Source: Stenotrophomonas maltophilia (GTDB lineage Bacteria > Pseudomonadota > Gammaproteobacteria > Xanthomonadales > Xanthomonadaceae). Taken from it: a stretch of DNA of 64,000 nucleotides. This document shows, one piece after another, positions 1-7,423 of this stretch. Position 1 is the first letter of the stretch, and every line of letters begins with the position of its first letter. The notes below the pieces were generated by a model that saw only the letters and a list, made by a program, of their open reading frames with translations, was not told the origin of the DNA and searched no databases. Made by a program: the position numbers and the translations under genes. The stretch spans positions 514,001 through 578,000 of the forward strand of contig NZ_LT906480.1 of the NCBI RefSeq assembly GCF_900186865.1. Direction: 5' to 3'.

Positions 1-1
1 C

Positions 2-346
2 CATGCGGCGGCACGTCGGGCTGAAGCCACCGACTGGCCACGTATCGCTTCGCTCTATACCCAGTTGCTGCGGGTGATGCCTTCGCCGGTTGTCGCTTTG
101 AATCGGGTCGTGGCGGTGCTGCGCAGCGAGGGCGCGTTCGCTGCGTGGGCACAACTGCAGCCACTGCTGGTGGATGCACGTCTGCGCGACTATGCCCCGC
201 TGGAGGTCGTCCGCGCGGAGATACTACAGGCGCTGGGGCGCGACCTCGACGCACGTCATGCTTTTGCCGAAGCCGCCAGACTCAGCCAGAACCAGGCGGA
301 GCGGGGCCTGCTGCGCCAACGGGCCGGACTGCCGCCCCAGGAGTGA
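2..346 (+). CDS. ECF RNA polymerase sigma factor, C-terminal fragment (5' partial)
   Basis: The reading frame is open from the first bases of the window and ends with TGA at 344-346, so only the C-terminal part is present. The visible sequence (ATDWPRIASLYTQLLRVMPS, then PVVALNRVVAV and a tail rich in LGR, HAFAEAARL and NQAER) matches the C-terminal helical extension of ECF42-type sigma factors (DUF6596/TPR-like). In that family the extension follows the sigma-2 and sigma-4 regions and acts in regulation. The partner gene of ECF42 factors, a YCII/DGPF protein, would lie upstream outside the window. An internal ATG at 65 exists, but the homology runs through it, so it is not the start. Confidence 0.8.
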   Translation, partial: HAAARRAEATDWPRIASLYTQLLRVMPSPVVALNRVVAVLRSEGAFAAWAQLQPLLVDARLRDYAPLEVVRAEILQALGRDLDARHAFAEAARLSQNQAERGLLRQRAGLPPQE

Positions 347-402
347 CTGCGACGAACGCAGCACTTGTCGGCAGGCGCCTGAGCGGCTATGTTTCGCGCC
401 CA

Positions 403-422
403 GCGGACGCATCAGCGTCCGC
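403..422 (+). other. Short hairpin between the sigma factor and the next gene
   Basis: An 8-bp perfect stem (GCGGACGC / GCGTCCGC) closes a 4-nt loop in the 107-bp gap. No clear T tract follows, so it is only a weak terminator candidate, or it may lie in the leader of the gene starting at 454. Confidence 0.3.
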
Positions 423-453
423 ATTCCGTGCGTATTGACCGAGGAGCGGTTGG

Positions 454-1650
454 ATGTATTCAAGGACGAAGAGCGCATCGCGCGCTTTTGCGCGCCTGCT
501 TGCCTGTGCCCTGTGCCTGGCCGTGTGGCCGATGGCCGCGCAGGCGGCTGACAAATCGCAGCAGGCCTACTGGGCCGGTTTTGCCTATACCGCGGATGCC
601 GCTGCCGTGCAGGCGACCACGCCGCATGCGCATGCCGTGCTGGAAAACCGCGGCCTGATCCCGCTGAACCAGACCCTGGCGCAGGCGCTCAAGCGCCGGC
701 CGCCGGCGAACCTGGAGCTGATCGACCAGCCGGTGGCGATGCTCGACGGCACCACCAGCGCGACTGTGCTGGCCGCCGCACTGGACCGCGAACTGGTCTC
801 GGTCGAGCCGATCGGCAACCAGTACAAAGTGCTGGTGGAAGTGGCCCTGCAGGCACTGTTCTTCGATTTCCGCGAGCGCCAGGTGATCGCGTCCTATCCG
901 CTGACCCTGCAGCGCATCGACGTGCAGGACTATCGGCCGGACAACGACGATATCGACGCGATCGTCGCCGATCTGCTGTACGGCAGCGCCGATACCAGCC
1001 TGTCGCAGGTGCTGGCCGCCAGTCTCGCCCAGGCCAAGCTGCCCGATGCCGCCGTGCGTCGCCTGCAGGTCGGTGGCGTAACCCTGTCCGACGCGGTCCG
1101 CGCCAAGCTGCCCGACCCGAAGTGGGAAACCCCGCTGCGCGCCACGCTGGCCCATGAACTGTCCAAGACGCTGTCGTCCAATACCGGCGTCGGCCTGCTG
1201 CCGCCGGCCTCGGGCCAGGCGATCGGTGGTGCGATGGCCGCCCGCTTTGCCGACGGCAAGGTCTACCAGCTGAAGATTCCCGAGCCGGACTACGTCATCA
1301 CTGTGCAGGTCGATGCGCTGAAGAACGGCGTCATCAATGAAACCCCGGCGATGAAGACGATGCTGTTCGGCGCATTCTTCACCGCCAAAGTGACCGAACC
1401 GTTCTCCGGCAAGGTCTATTTCGAACAGCCGCTGCGCAAGGGCGCCACCAAGGTGGTGCCGGTCACGCAGTGGCAGGTCGACCAGTGGTCGGCCAGCTAC
1501 GAAACCCTGCTGGCCGGCTTCGATGCCTTCGCCGGCGCCGCCGCCAAGCGTGCCGATTCGCGCGCATGGCTGGACGAACAGAAGCCGGGCGGCCGCCCGT
1601 TGCAGCAGCAGACCCAAGCCCTCCAGGAGTTGATCAAGTCATGTCGTTGA
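454..1650 (+). CDS. Exported protein of unknown function (first gene of a CsgG-like cluster)
   Basis: The 398-residue product has a clear Sec signal peptide: basic start, hydrophobic stretch LLACALCLAVWPM, and cleavage after AAQA near residue 32. The ATG is preceded by GAGGAG at a good distance, which supports this start. The mature part has no motif I recognise. It alternates strand-like segments (VLVEVALQALFFDF, DYVITVQVDAL, FTAKVTEPFSGKVYF), as expected for a periplasmic or outer-membrane-associated folded protein. Its end overlaps the next gene by 10 bp, which implies translational coupling. It is the first of four same-strand exported proteins, the last being CsgG-like, so a shared envelope or surface-export role is inferred. 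Confidence 0.75.
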   Translation: MYSRTKSASRAFARLLACALCLAVWPMAAQAADKSQQAYWAGFAYTADAAAVQATTPHAHAVLENRGLIPLNQTLAQALKRRPPANLELIDQPVAMLDGTTSATVLAAALDRELVSVEPIGNQYKVLVEVALQALFFDFRERQVIASYPLTLQRIDVQDYRPDNDDIDAIVADLLYGSADTSLSQVLAASLAQAKLPDAAVRRLQVGGVTLSDAVRAKLPDPKWETPLRATLAHELSKTLSSNTGVGLLPPASGQAIGGAMAARFADGKVYQLKIPEPDYVITVQVDALKNGVINETPAMKTMLFGAFFTAKVTEPFSGKVYFEQPLRKGATKVVPVTQWQVDQWSASYETLLAGFDAFAGAAAKRADSRAWLDEQKPGGRPLQQQTQALQELIKSCR

Positions 1651-2741
1651 TGCGTACCATCCTGCTCATCCTCATCGCGCTGGTGGTGGCCTCGCCGGTC
1701 GCCGCGCAGACCGCGAGTTCGCGCGGTACCGGTTCGGCCAGCTACGGCCTGCGCCTGAGCGCCGACACCCGCGCGCAGGCCCTGAACAAGGCCAAGGTTA
1801 ATGCACTGGAGGCGTACATCGCTGAAACCGGTGCGGCCAAGCTGCGCCTGTTCGAAGCCCGCCGCGCCGAGTTCATCGGCGAGATCGACCGTTATGTGCT
1901 CAGTGCCGTGCCGCTGTCGGACACCGAAGACAAGAAGGCCAAGACCTACACCGTCACTGTCCGCGCCGAGATCAACACCACGCTGCTGCAGACCAAGCTG
2001 GACGCAGGTTCGGCCGTGGCCGGTGCCACCGCCGCGCAGCGTTCGCTGCTGACCTTCCTGTTCATGGCACGCTCGCAGGACACCGTGCAGTCGTTCCAGG
2101 ACAAGGAATACCGCCGCGTCGACGCCAGCAGCAGCTACAGCGAGAACACCCGTGAAGGCGACAGCTTCCGTGGCAACTCGGTCAGCACCAACGGCAGCAT
2201 CAACCAGAACGGCTCGGTGTCGGTCACCAGCGGTGGCAGCACCACCCAGCGCAGCGACAACATCAGCTGGAAGGTGGCCAACGCCGCTGAAGTGAACACC
2301 GCGATGACCGGTGCCTTCAGCGCCGCCGGCTACGAAGTGGTTGAAGCCGAGTACGTGGAAGGCGAATCGCGCGGCCTGCTGAGCATCGAGCGCATCCGCA
2401 AGGACTTCAGCACCGGCAACGACCTGTCTGCCGCCACCCTGCGCGATACCGCCAACGGCATCCGTGCGGCCAACATCCCCTACATCGCCGTCGGTACCCT
2501 CGACGTCGGCATGCGCGACCGCGATCCGGCCAGCGGCAACACCCGCGTGTTCGTCACGGTCACCGGCAAGGTGCTGGACGTGACCGGTCGTTTCCCGCGC
2601 ACCGTGTCGTCGGTGGGCCCGGTGCAGTTCTCCGGCACCGGCCCGAATGAAACCGTGGCCCGTACCAATGCCCTGCAGCTGGCTGCCGAGAAGGCCGCCC
2701 AGCAGATGATCAACGAACTGAACGTCAAGGCAGTCCGCTGA
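1641..2741 (+). CDS. Exported protein of unknown function (second gene of the CsgG-like cluster)
   Basis: The 366-residue protein starts at an ATG overlapping the stop of the previous gene. CAGGAG lies about 13 nt upstream, and a signal peptide (MSLMRTILLILIALVVASPV, cleavage after AAQ or nearby) begins at exactly this Met, so I prefer it to the longer upstream frame. Residues of about 30-130 form an alpha/beta segment with ARAQALNKAKVNALEAYI and TYTVTVRAEINTTLLQ, resembling the N-terminal domains of outer-membrane LPP20/FlgT-type proteins. A low-complexity Ser/Asn/Gly stretch follows (about 160-205), then a C-terminal domain that includes VAVGTLDVGMRDRD-like strands. The function is unknown. 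The CsgG-type partner downstream suggests the pair works at the outer membrane. Confidence 0.75.
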   Translation: MSLMRTILLILIALVVASPVAAQTASSRGTGSASYGLRLSADTRAQALNKAKVNALEAYIAETGAAKLRLFEARRAEFIGEIDRYVLSAVPLSDTEDKKAKTYTVTVRAEINTTLLQTKLDAGSAVAGATAAQRSLLTFLFMARSQDTVQSFQDKEYRRVDASSSYSENTREGDSFRGNSVSTNGSINQNGSVSVTSGGSTTQRSDNISWKVANAAEVNTAMTGAFSAAGYEVVEAEYVEGESRGLLSIERIRKDFSTGNDLSAATLRDTANGIRAANIPYIAVGTLDVGMRDRDPASGNTRVFVTVTGKVLDVTGRFPRTVSSVGPVQFSGTGPNETVARTNALQLAAEKAAQQMINELNVKAVR

Positions 2742-2838
2742 TCCGCCACCCGGTGGGTGCCGAGCTCGCTCGGCATCGCGCTGGGGTTACCGATTCCCAC
2801 GTGCCGCTTCGCGGCCGTATCTCCCAAAGGACACTCAT

Positions 2839-3516
2839 ATGATCCGCAATACCGCTCTTGTCGTGGCCATCGCTGCCGCCACCCTGTCGATGCCGGCCCA
2901 CGCGGGCCTGGGCAAGCTGAAGGACCTGGCCGGTGCCGCCACCGGCACCTCCAGCAGCAGCGCCTCCAGCGCCGCCGCTCCGGATGAAGCCGCGCAGGAA
3001 GCGCTGGTGCGTCGTTTCGTCAGCTCGCAGTCGCACTCGCTGCAGGCCCAGACTTCGTTCGCCCGCGCCTTCGGCCTGGCCGAGCAGGTGCAGCTGCTGG
3101 AAGCCGAGCGCCAGGCGCTGTCGTCGGGTTCGGTCAGCGTCGATGCGATGAAGAAGTCGGTGTCGGTCAGCGAAGCTGCGCAGGCCGCGATCAACGAGCG
3201 CCAGGCCGCTCAGCCGGAACTGAACGCTGAATCCAAGCAGCACTACGCCGAAGGCCTGGTCTCGCTGCTGGCGTCGGCAGCCGAAGCACAGAAGCTGGGC
3301 GGCGAAGCCAGCAGCTTCACCGCCGGCATGAAGAACCTGGGCGCGACCCAGCTGGCCACCGTTGGCCGCAAGCTGGCAGCGGGCGCATGGGTGGCCAAGG
3401 AATCGCCGGGCTTCATCCAGGGCCTGTACGGTTCGACCAAGTCGGCCGTGACCTTCGCCAGGAAGAGCAAGGTGAAGGTGCCGTCCAACGCCGACTCGAT
3501 GCTCGACTCGATCTGA
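2839..3516 (+). CDS. Exported Ala/Ser-rich helical protein of unknown function
   Basis: The 225-residue protein has a signal peptide (MIRNTALVVAIAAATLSMPA, cleavage after AHA) and a good ribosome site (AAAGGA) 8-9 nt upstream. A Ser/Ala linker at about 35-50 precedes a mostly helical body with many Gln, Ala and Glu residues. It has no cysteines and no membrane segments after the signal. It lies 97 bp after the previous gene and 16 bp before the CsgG-like lipoprotein gene, so the last two are surely co-transcribed. By position it could be a substrate or periplasmic partner of the CsgG-like protein. I do not recognise a family. Confidence 0.75.
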   Translation: MIRNTALVVAIAAATLSMPAHAGLGKLKDLAGAATGTSSSSASSAAAPDEAAQEALVRRFVSSQSHSLQAQTSFARAFGLAEQVQLLEAERQALSSGSVSVDAMKKSVSVSEAAQAAINERQAAQPELNAESKQHYAEGLVSLLASAAEAQKLGGEASSFTAGMKNLGATQLATVGRKLAAGAWVAKESPGFIQGLYGSTKSAVTFARKSKVKVPSNADSMLDSI

Positions 3517-3532
3517 TCCGAGGCGAATCTCC

Positions 3533-5179
3533 ATGCGTATGACAACCCGTTTGATCGGCCTGGGCCTGGCCGCCGCGCTGCTTGCAGCCTGCGGCAAGCA
3601 GGACACCCCGGCCGCCGCGCCCGCCAAGGACAAGGCAACCAGTGCACTGGCCAGCAATGCGCCAGTGGAAGCAGCGCCCCTGCGTGGCACGCCGGATTTC
3701 GGCGGCACCACCCAGGTCGCGCGCGAAGCCGACGGCATCGGCAGCACCCCGGAACTGGCGGTGCTGGCGGCGCTGCAGTCGGCCGTGGCGCAGGTCAACG
3801 GCGTACGCGTGGCCAGCCAGATGCAGGGCCTGCGCGCAGGCCTGCATGTGGATGTGGATGGCGAACACGTCGGCGATATCCGCGCCGACGCGTTCACCCA
3901 GCAGATGATCGCCGGCTCGCAGGGCGCGGTGCTGGGCTATGAAATCCTGTCGCAGGATGAAGTGCGGCAGCTGGACGAGGAAACCATCGCCCGCGTGCGC
4001 GCCAGCGATGAAGGCTGGAGCTTCAAGGGCTCGGCGTCGGCCAATGCGTCCGGCGAAGCCTCGGCCAAGAGCGGTTCGGCCTCGGCCAGCGTCAGGGAAA
4101 GCTACGACGAGAAGGTCAGCGTCGATGCCAAGCGTGGTGCAAGCTCGTTCGATTCCGACGTGACCCACCGCAGCATGCGCAGCTACTGGAAGGTGCGCGT
4201 GCGCGCGCAGATCGCCCAGTACCGCGCGCCGGACGAGCAGGGCAAGCCGAAGATCGTGGTTGCACTGCCGCGCACCAAGGCCAGCAGCTACGCCGTAGGC
4301 GATGGCCGCGTGGATGCCGATGAAGTGGCCGACGCGATCCGTGCGCGCCTGTCCGACACGCTGACCCAGACCCAGCGCTTCATCGTGCTGGACCGCGAAT
4401 TCGGCGACGAACTGCAGGCCGAGATCGACCACATCAACAGCGGCAACGTGCGCCTGCAGGACACCGCGCGCGTGGGCCAGCAACTGGCGACCGATCTGAT
4501 CCTGATACCGACCATCGAACGCTTCGAGTACCCGCGCAGCGTGCGCAACCTGCGCATGTCCGACCGCCAGGTGACCTCGTACTCCGGTGGCGGCCGCATC
4601 ACCCTGCGCCTGATCAACGCCACTACCGGCCAGGTGGTGATGTCCGACAGCTTCGACCACCAGCTGGCCTCGACCGGCCCCAGCACCCTGCCACGCGTGG
4701 TCAACGGCCGCAACATGGCCGCGGCGATGATGGAATCGCTGTCGGGCCAGATCGGCACCAGCATCGTCACCACGCTGTTTCCGGTGTCGGTGGTCTCGGT
4801 GGACGGTGACCAGGTGGTGCTGAGCCAGGGCGGTGACACCGTGCAGGCCGGCCAGCGCTGGCAGGCCGTGCGCCTGGGCGAAGAACTGAAGGACCCGCAG
4901 ACCGGCCGCTCGCTGGGCCGCAGCGAACACCCGTGCTGCACCATCCGCATCGACCGCGTCGCTGCACAGACCTCGTACGGCACCATCGAAGACGGCGTCG
5001 ACGCGATGCGCGGCGGTTTCCGTCCGGGCCAGATCGAACTGCGCCAGAAGCTGGGCAACAAGCCGGCCGCCGCCGCCGCAGGCGCGACTGCCTCGGCCGC
5101 TCCCGCAGCTGCCGCACGCCCGGCCGCCAAGCCGAAGCCCAAGCCCGCTGCCGCGCCGGCCGAAGACCCGAACTGGTAA
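3533..5179 (+). CDS. CsgG/HfaB-like outer-membrane lipoprotein
   Basis: The 548-residue protein has a lipoprotein signal with lipobox LLAAC (Cys 20), so the mature protein should be lipid anchored. In CsgG-family proteins a conserved core builds an oligomeric outer-membrane secretion channel. The core signature seen here is QTQRFIVLDREFGDELQAEI followed by ATDLILIPTIERFEYP and GGGRITLRLINATTGQVVMS, at about residues 280-385. Unusual additions are an Ala/Ser/Lys low-complexity segment at about 165-200 and an Ala/Pro/Lys tail at about 510-545 that may reach peptidoglycan. CsgG from curli systems is about half this size. Homology to the core is fairly convincing, but a channel role is inferred. 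No curlin-like repeat protein is visible nearby. Confidence 0.7.
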   Translation: MRMTTRLIGLGLAAALLAACGKQDTPAAAPAKDKATSALASNAPVEAAPLRGTPDFGGTTQVAREADGIGSTPELAVLAALQSAVAQVNGVRVASQMQGLRAGLHVDVDGEHVGDIRADAFTQQMIAGSQGAVLGYEILSQDEVRQLDEETIARVRASDEGWSFKGSASANASGEASAKSGSASASVRESYDEKVSVDAKRGASSFDSDVTHRSMRSYWKVRVRAQIAQYRAPDEQGKPKIVVALPRTKASSYAVGDGRVDADEVADAIRARLSDTLTQTQRFIVLDREFGDELQAEIDHINSGNVRLQDTARVGQQLATDLILIPTIERFEYPRSVRNLRMSDRQVTSYSGGGRITLRLINATTGQVVMSDSFDHQLASTGPSTLPRVVNGRNMAAAMMESLSGQIGTSIVTTLFPVSVVSVDGDQVVLSQGGDTVQAGQRWQAVRLGEELKDPQTGRSLGRSEHPCCTIRIDRVAAQTSYGTIEDGVDAMRGGFRPGQIELRQKLGNKPAAAAAGATASAAPAAAARPAAKPKPKPAAAPAEDPNW

Positions 5180-5201
5180 CAGGCTCAAGCAACACACCGA
5201 T

Positions 5202-5242
5202 GGAGTCAGAGCCCTTTCCCGCCGGGAAAGGGATCTGACCCC
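5202..5242 (+). repeat. GTCAGA...TCTGAC palindromic repeat, copy 1
   Basis: An imperfect palindrome of about 40 nt: GGAGTCAGAGCCCTTTCCC, a 4-nt loop, then GGAAAGGG and ATCTGACCCC. Related elements lie at 24610, 26602, 29864, 29914 and 42299. This copy follows the CsgG-like gene and could act as a terminator-like structure. Confidence 0.75.
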
Positions 5243-5257
5243 TTCGTGTTTTCCATG

Positions 5258-5316
5258 CGTGTCGACCAAGGTCGACACCTACCAACAGCGATGTGTCGAC
5301 CAAGGTCGACACCTAC
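5258..5316 (+). repeat. Two GTCGACCAAGGTCGAC palindromes (SMAG-like)
   Basis: The palindrome GTGTCGACCAAGGTCGACAC followed by CTAC (GTAG on the other strand) occurs twice, at 5258-5282 and 5293-5316. The GTAG end and hairpin make these SMAG-type elements. The same core recurs at 33000 and 33095. Confidence 0.75.
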
Positions 5317-5340
5317 CAACAGCAGCGGGAACCTGTCGAA

Positions 5341-5442
5341 GGCGGGGTGGGTCCGGTTGCGGGGGCGTGAGCCGCATGGATGCGGCGACCGAGCTTACAT
5401 GGATGTACTTGCAGCGTCCCCCGCAACCGGACCCACCCCGCC
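5341..5442 (+). repeat. 102-nt structured repeat with a perfect 25-bp outer stem, copy 1
   Basis: The left arm at 5341-5365 (starting GGCGGGGTGGGTCCGG) is exactly complementary to 5418-5442. The 52-nt interior carries two further hairpins, GCCGCAT-GG-ATGCGGC and one around TTACATGGATGTA, giving a three-way-junction shape. A second copy at 42403-42504 has the same architecture with compensating base changes. The rest of 5443-5561, up to the peptidase gene, holds only a hairpin GGGCGCAGCCC-like region and the peptidase ribosome site. Confidence 0.75.
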
Positions 5443-5561
5443 TACCCTCAGGAAACCAGCTTTTGCTGTTGCTTCGGCTGTTGCCGTTGTTTCGGCAGGT
5501 GCAGGGCGCAGCCCTGCCGAATCCCATTACACTCCAGAAGGATTTCCTGCTGGAGAGAGCA

Positions 5562-7211
5562 ATGAAACGAGTAGTACTGGGCCTGCTGGCCCTGTCGGTG
5601 TCGAGCGCACTGATGGCGGCCACCCCGAAATTCGATGGCGCGCGGATCTCCGCCGACGTCAAGGAACTGGCCTCCGACGCCTACGAAGGCCGCTCCCCGG
5701 CCACCGCCGGCGAAGAAAAGACCATCGCCTTCCTCAGCAAGCAGTTCGCCGACGCCGGCCTGCAGCCGGGCGGTGACCTCAAGGACGGCAAGCGCCTGTG
5801 GACCCAGGCCGTGCCGCTGCGCAAGGGCGACATCGTCGGCGCGCCGCAGTTGGCATTGCACCAGGGCGGCAAGACCCTGCCGCTGGAACAGGGCAAGCAG
5901 ATTGCCGTGCGCGCCGCCATGAACGGGGCCAGCAACGTCGACATCAGCAAGGCCCCGCTGGTGTTCCTCGGTTACGGCGTGAAGGCCCCGGAGCGCAACT
6001 GGGACGACTTCAAGGGCGTGGACCTGAAGGGCAAGATCGCCGTCGTACTGATCAACGACCCGGACTTCGAGACCGGCCAGGGTGACTTCGACGGCAAGGG
6101 CATGACCTACTACGGCCGTTGGACCTACAAGTACGAAGAAGGCGCCCGCCAGGGTGCGCTGGGCGTGCTGATCGTGCACGAGACCGCACCGGCGTCGTAC
6201 GGCTGGGCCACCGTGGCCGGCTCCAACACCAACACCATGTTCGACGTGGTGCGCGACAACCCGGCCGACAGCCACCCGCTGCTGGAAGGCTGGATCCAGC
6301 GCGACCTGGCCGTTGAGCTGTTCCGCTCGGCCGGGCAGGATTTCGAGGCGCTGAAGAAGAAGGCGCAGCAGCGCGACTTCACCCCGGTGCCGCTGACCGG
6401 CGCCAGCCTGGACGCGAAGTACGCGGTGAAGACCGAAGTGATCACCTCGCACAACGTGGCCGCGCGCCTGGAAGGCAGCCGCCACCCGGACGAGACCATC
6501 GTCTACAGCGCGCATTGGGACCACATCGGCGTGGGCGAGCCCGACGCACGTGGCGACCGCATCTTCAATGGCGCACTGGACAACGCCAGCGGCACCGCCT
6601 CGCTGATCGAACTGGCGCGCGGCTTCGCCAAGGCCAAGCGTCCGGAGAGGTCAGTGCTGTTCCTGGCGGTCACCGCCGAGGAAAAGGGCCTGCTGGGTTC
6701 GGAGTACTACGCCACCCATCCGCTGTATCCGCTGGAAAAGACCGTGGCGGTGATCAACATGGACGGCATGGCGCCGTTCGGGCCGTCGCGTGACTTCGGC
6801 ATCTACGGTGCCGCGCGTTTCGAGCTGCTGGACCAGCTGAAGGACGTGGCCAAGGGCTGGGATATCCGCTACACGCCGGACCCGAAGCCGGAAGCCGGCC
6901 TGTTCTTCCGCTCCGATCACTTCCCGTTCGCCAAGCGTGGCGTGCCGGCGCTGTCGTGGTCGGCCGGCCAGGACTGGGTGGACGGCGGGGTGGCCGCAGG
7001 CAAGAAGGCCTCCGAGGACTACACCGCCAAGCGCTACCACCAGCAGGGCGACGAATGGCAGCCGGACTGGGTGTTTGCCGGTGCCGCCCGCGACCTGGAA
7101 GTGCTGTACACGCTGGGCAACCAGCTGGCCAACACGCGCAGCTGGCCGAACTGGAGCAAGGACGAATCGTTCCGTGCCGTGCGTGACGCCAGCGCCGACC
7201 AGCGCAAGTAA
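5562..7211 (+). CDS. M28 family zinc aminopeptidase, exported
   Basis: The 549-residue enzyme has a signal peptide (MKRVVLGLLALSVSSALMAA) and a GGAGAG ribosome site 4 nt upstream of this ATG. The frame is open further upstream, but that stretch runs through the repeats. M28 peptidases remove N-terminal residues using two zinc ions. The ligand set is visible: SAHWDHIG (His and the catalytic Asp), NGALDNASG (bridging Asp), AEEKGLLG (catalytic and ligand Glu), INMDGM (Asp) and RSDHFPFAKRG (His). A protease-associated (PA) insert lies at about residues 130-260, with the YGVKAPERNWDDFKGVDLKG segment typical of it. It probably acts in the periplasm or outside the cell and appears monocistronic. Confidence 0.9.
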   Translation: MKRVVLGLLALSVSSALMAATPKFDGARISADVKELASDAYEGRSPATAGEEKTIAFLSKQFADAGLQPGGDLKDGKRLWTQAVPLRKGDIVGAPQLALHQGGKTLPLEQGKQIAVRAAMNGASNVDISKAPLVFLGYGVKAPERNWDDFKGVDLKGKIAVVLINDPDFETGQGDFDGKGMTYYGRWTYKYEEGARQGALGVLIVHETAPASYGWATVAGSNTNTMFDVVRDNPADSHPLLEGWIQRDLAVELFRSAGQDFEALKKKAQQRDFTPVPLTGASLDAKYAVKTEVITSHNVAARLEGSRHPDETIVYSAHWDHIGVGEPDARGDRIFNGALDNASGTASLIELARGFAKAKRPERSVLFLAVTAEEKGLLGSEYYATHPLYPLEKTVAVINMDGMAPFGPSRDFGIYGAARFELLDQLKDVAKGWDIRYTPDPKPEAGLFFRSDHFPFAKRGVPALSWSAGQDWVDGGVAAGKKASEDYTAKRYHQQGDEWQPDWVFAGAARDLEVLYTLGNQLANTRSWPNWSKDESFRAVRDASADQRK

Positions 7212-7217
7212 GGGCAT

Positions 7218-7237
7218 GCGCCGGGTTCGCCCGGCGC
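7218..7237 (+). terminator. Hairpin after the M28 peptidase gene
   Basis: GCGCCGGG-TTCG-CCCGGCGC forms an 8-bp GC stem with a stable TTCG tetraloop 6 nt after the stop codon. There is no T tract, so it may halt transcription only weakly or mainly protect the 3' end. Confidence 0.5.
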
Positions 7238-7243
7238 CTCCCG

Positions 7244-7319
7244 GGCAGTGCCGGGCGCTGGCCGGCATCCCTGTGATGCATGCGGAGAAAGTGGGGAGCC
7301 GGCCAGCGGCCGGCACTAC
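7244..7319 (+). repeat. SMAG repeat pair, inverted
   Basis: A degenerate copy (CAGTGCCGGGCGCTGGCCGG) at 7246 faces a standard copy on the other strand at 7298-7319 (GCCGGCCAGCGGCCGGCACT followed by AC), about 30 nt apart. Confidence 0.8.
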
Positions 7320-7423
7320 CAGATGGCCTTCCATCCCCGCTTTTCCGGCCTTCGTCGCAGCCCGCTTGTTTGCCCGGCGGGCCGCTCTATGCTCGGCTCA
7401 CCCCCTTCCTCCAAGGCGCCGCC

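Noticed and set aside
3413..5278. A 621-codon minus-strand frame opposite the CsgG-like gene
   Set aside because: Composition (Gly/Arg/His/Gln) is that of a shadow frame, no ribosome site is seen, and the opposite strand codes for a lipoprotein with a clear signal.
5241..5320. Repeated GTCGACCAAGGTCGAC units as a CRISPR array
   Set aside because: There are only two close units, they are palindromic and end in CTAC like SMAG elements, and there are no equal-length spacers or cas genes.
7280..7423. Upstream start for the LytS-type kinase
   Set aside because: It would translate through a SMAG repeat, and the residues are not part of the family.
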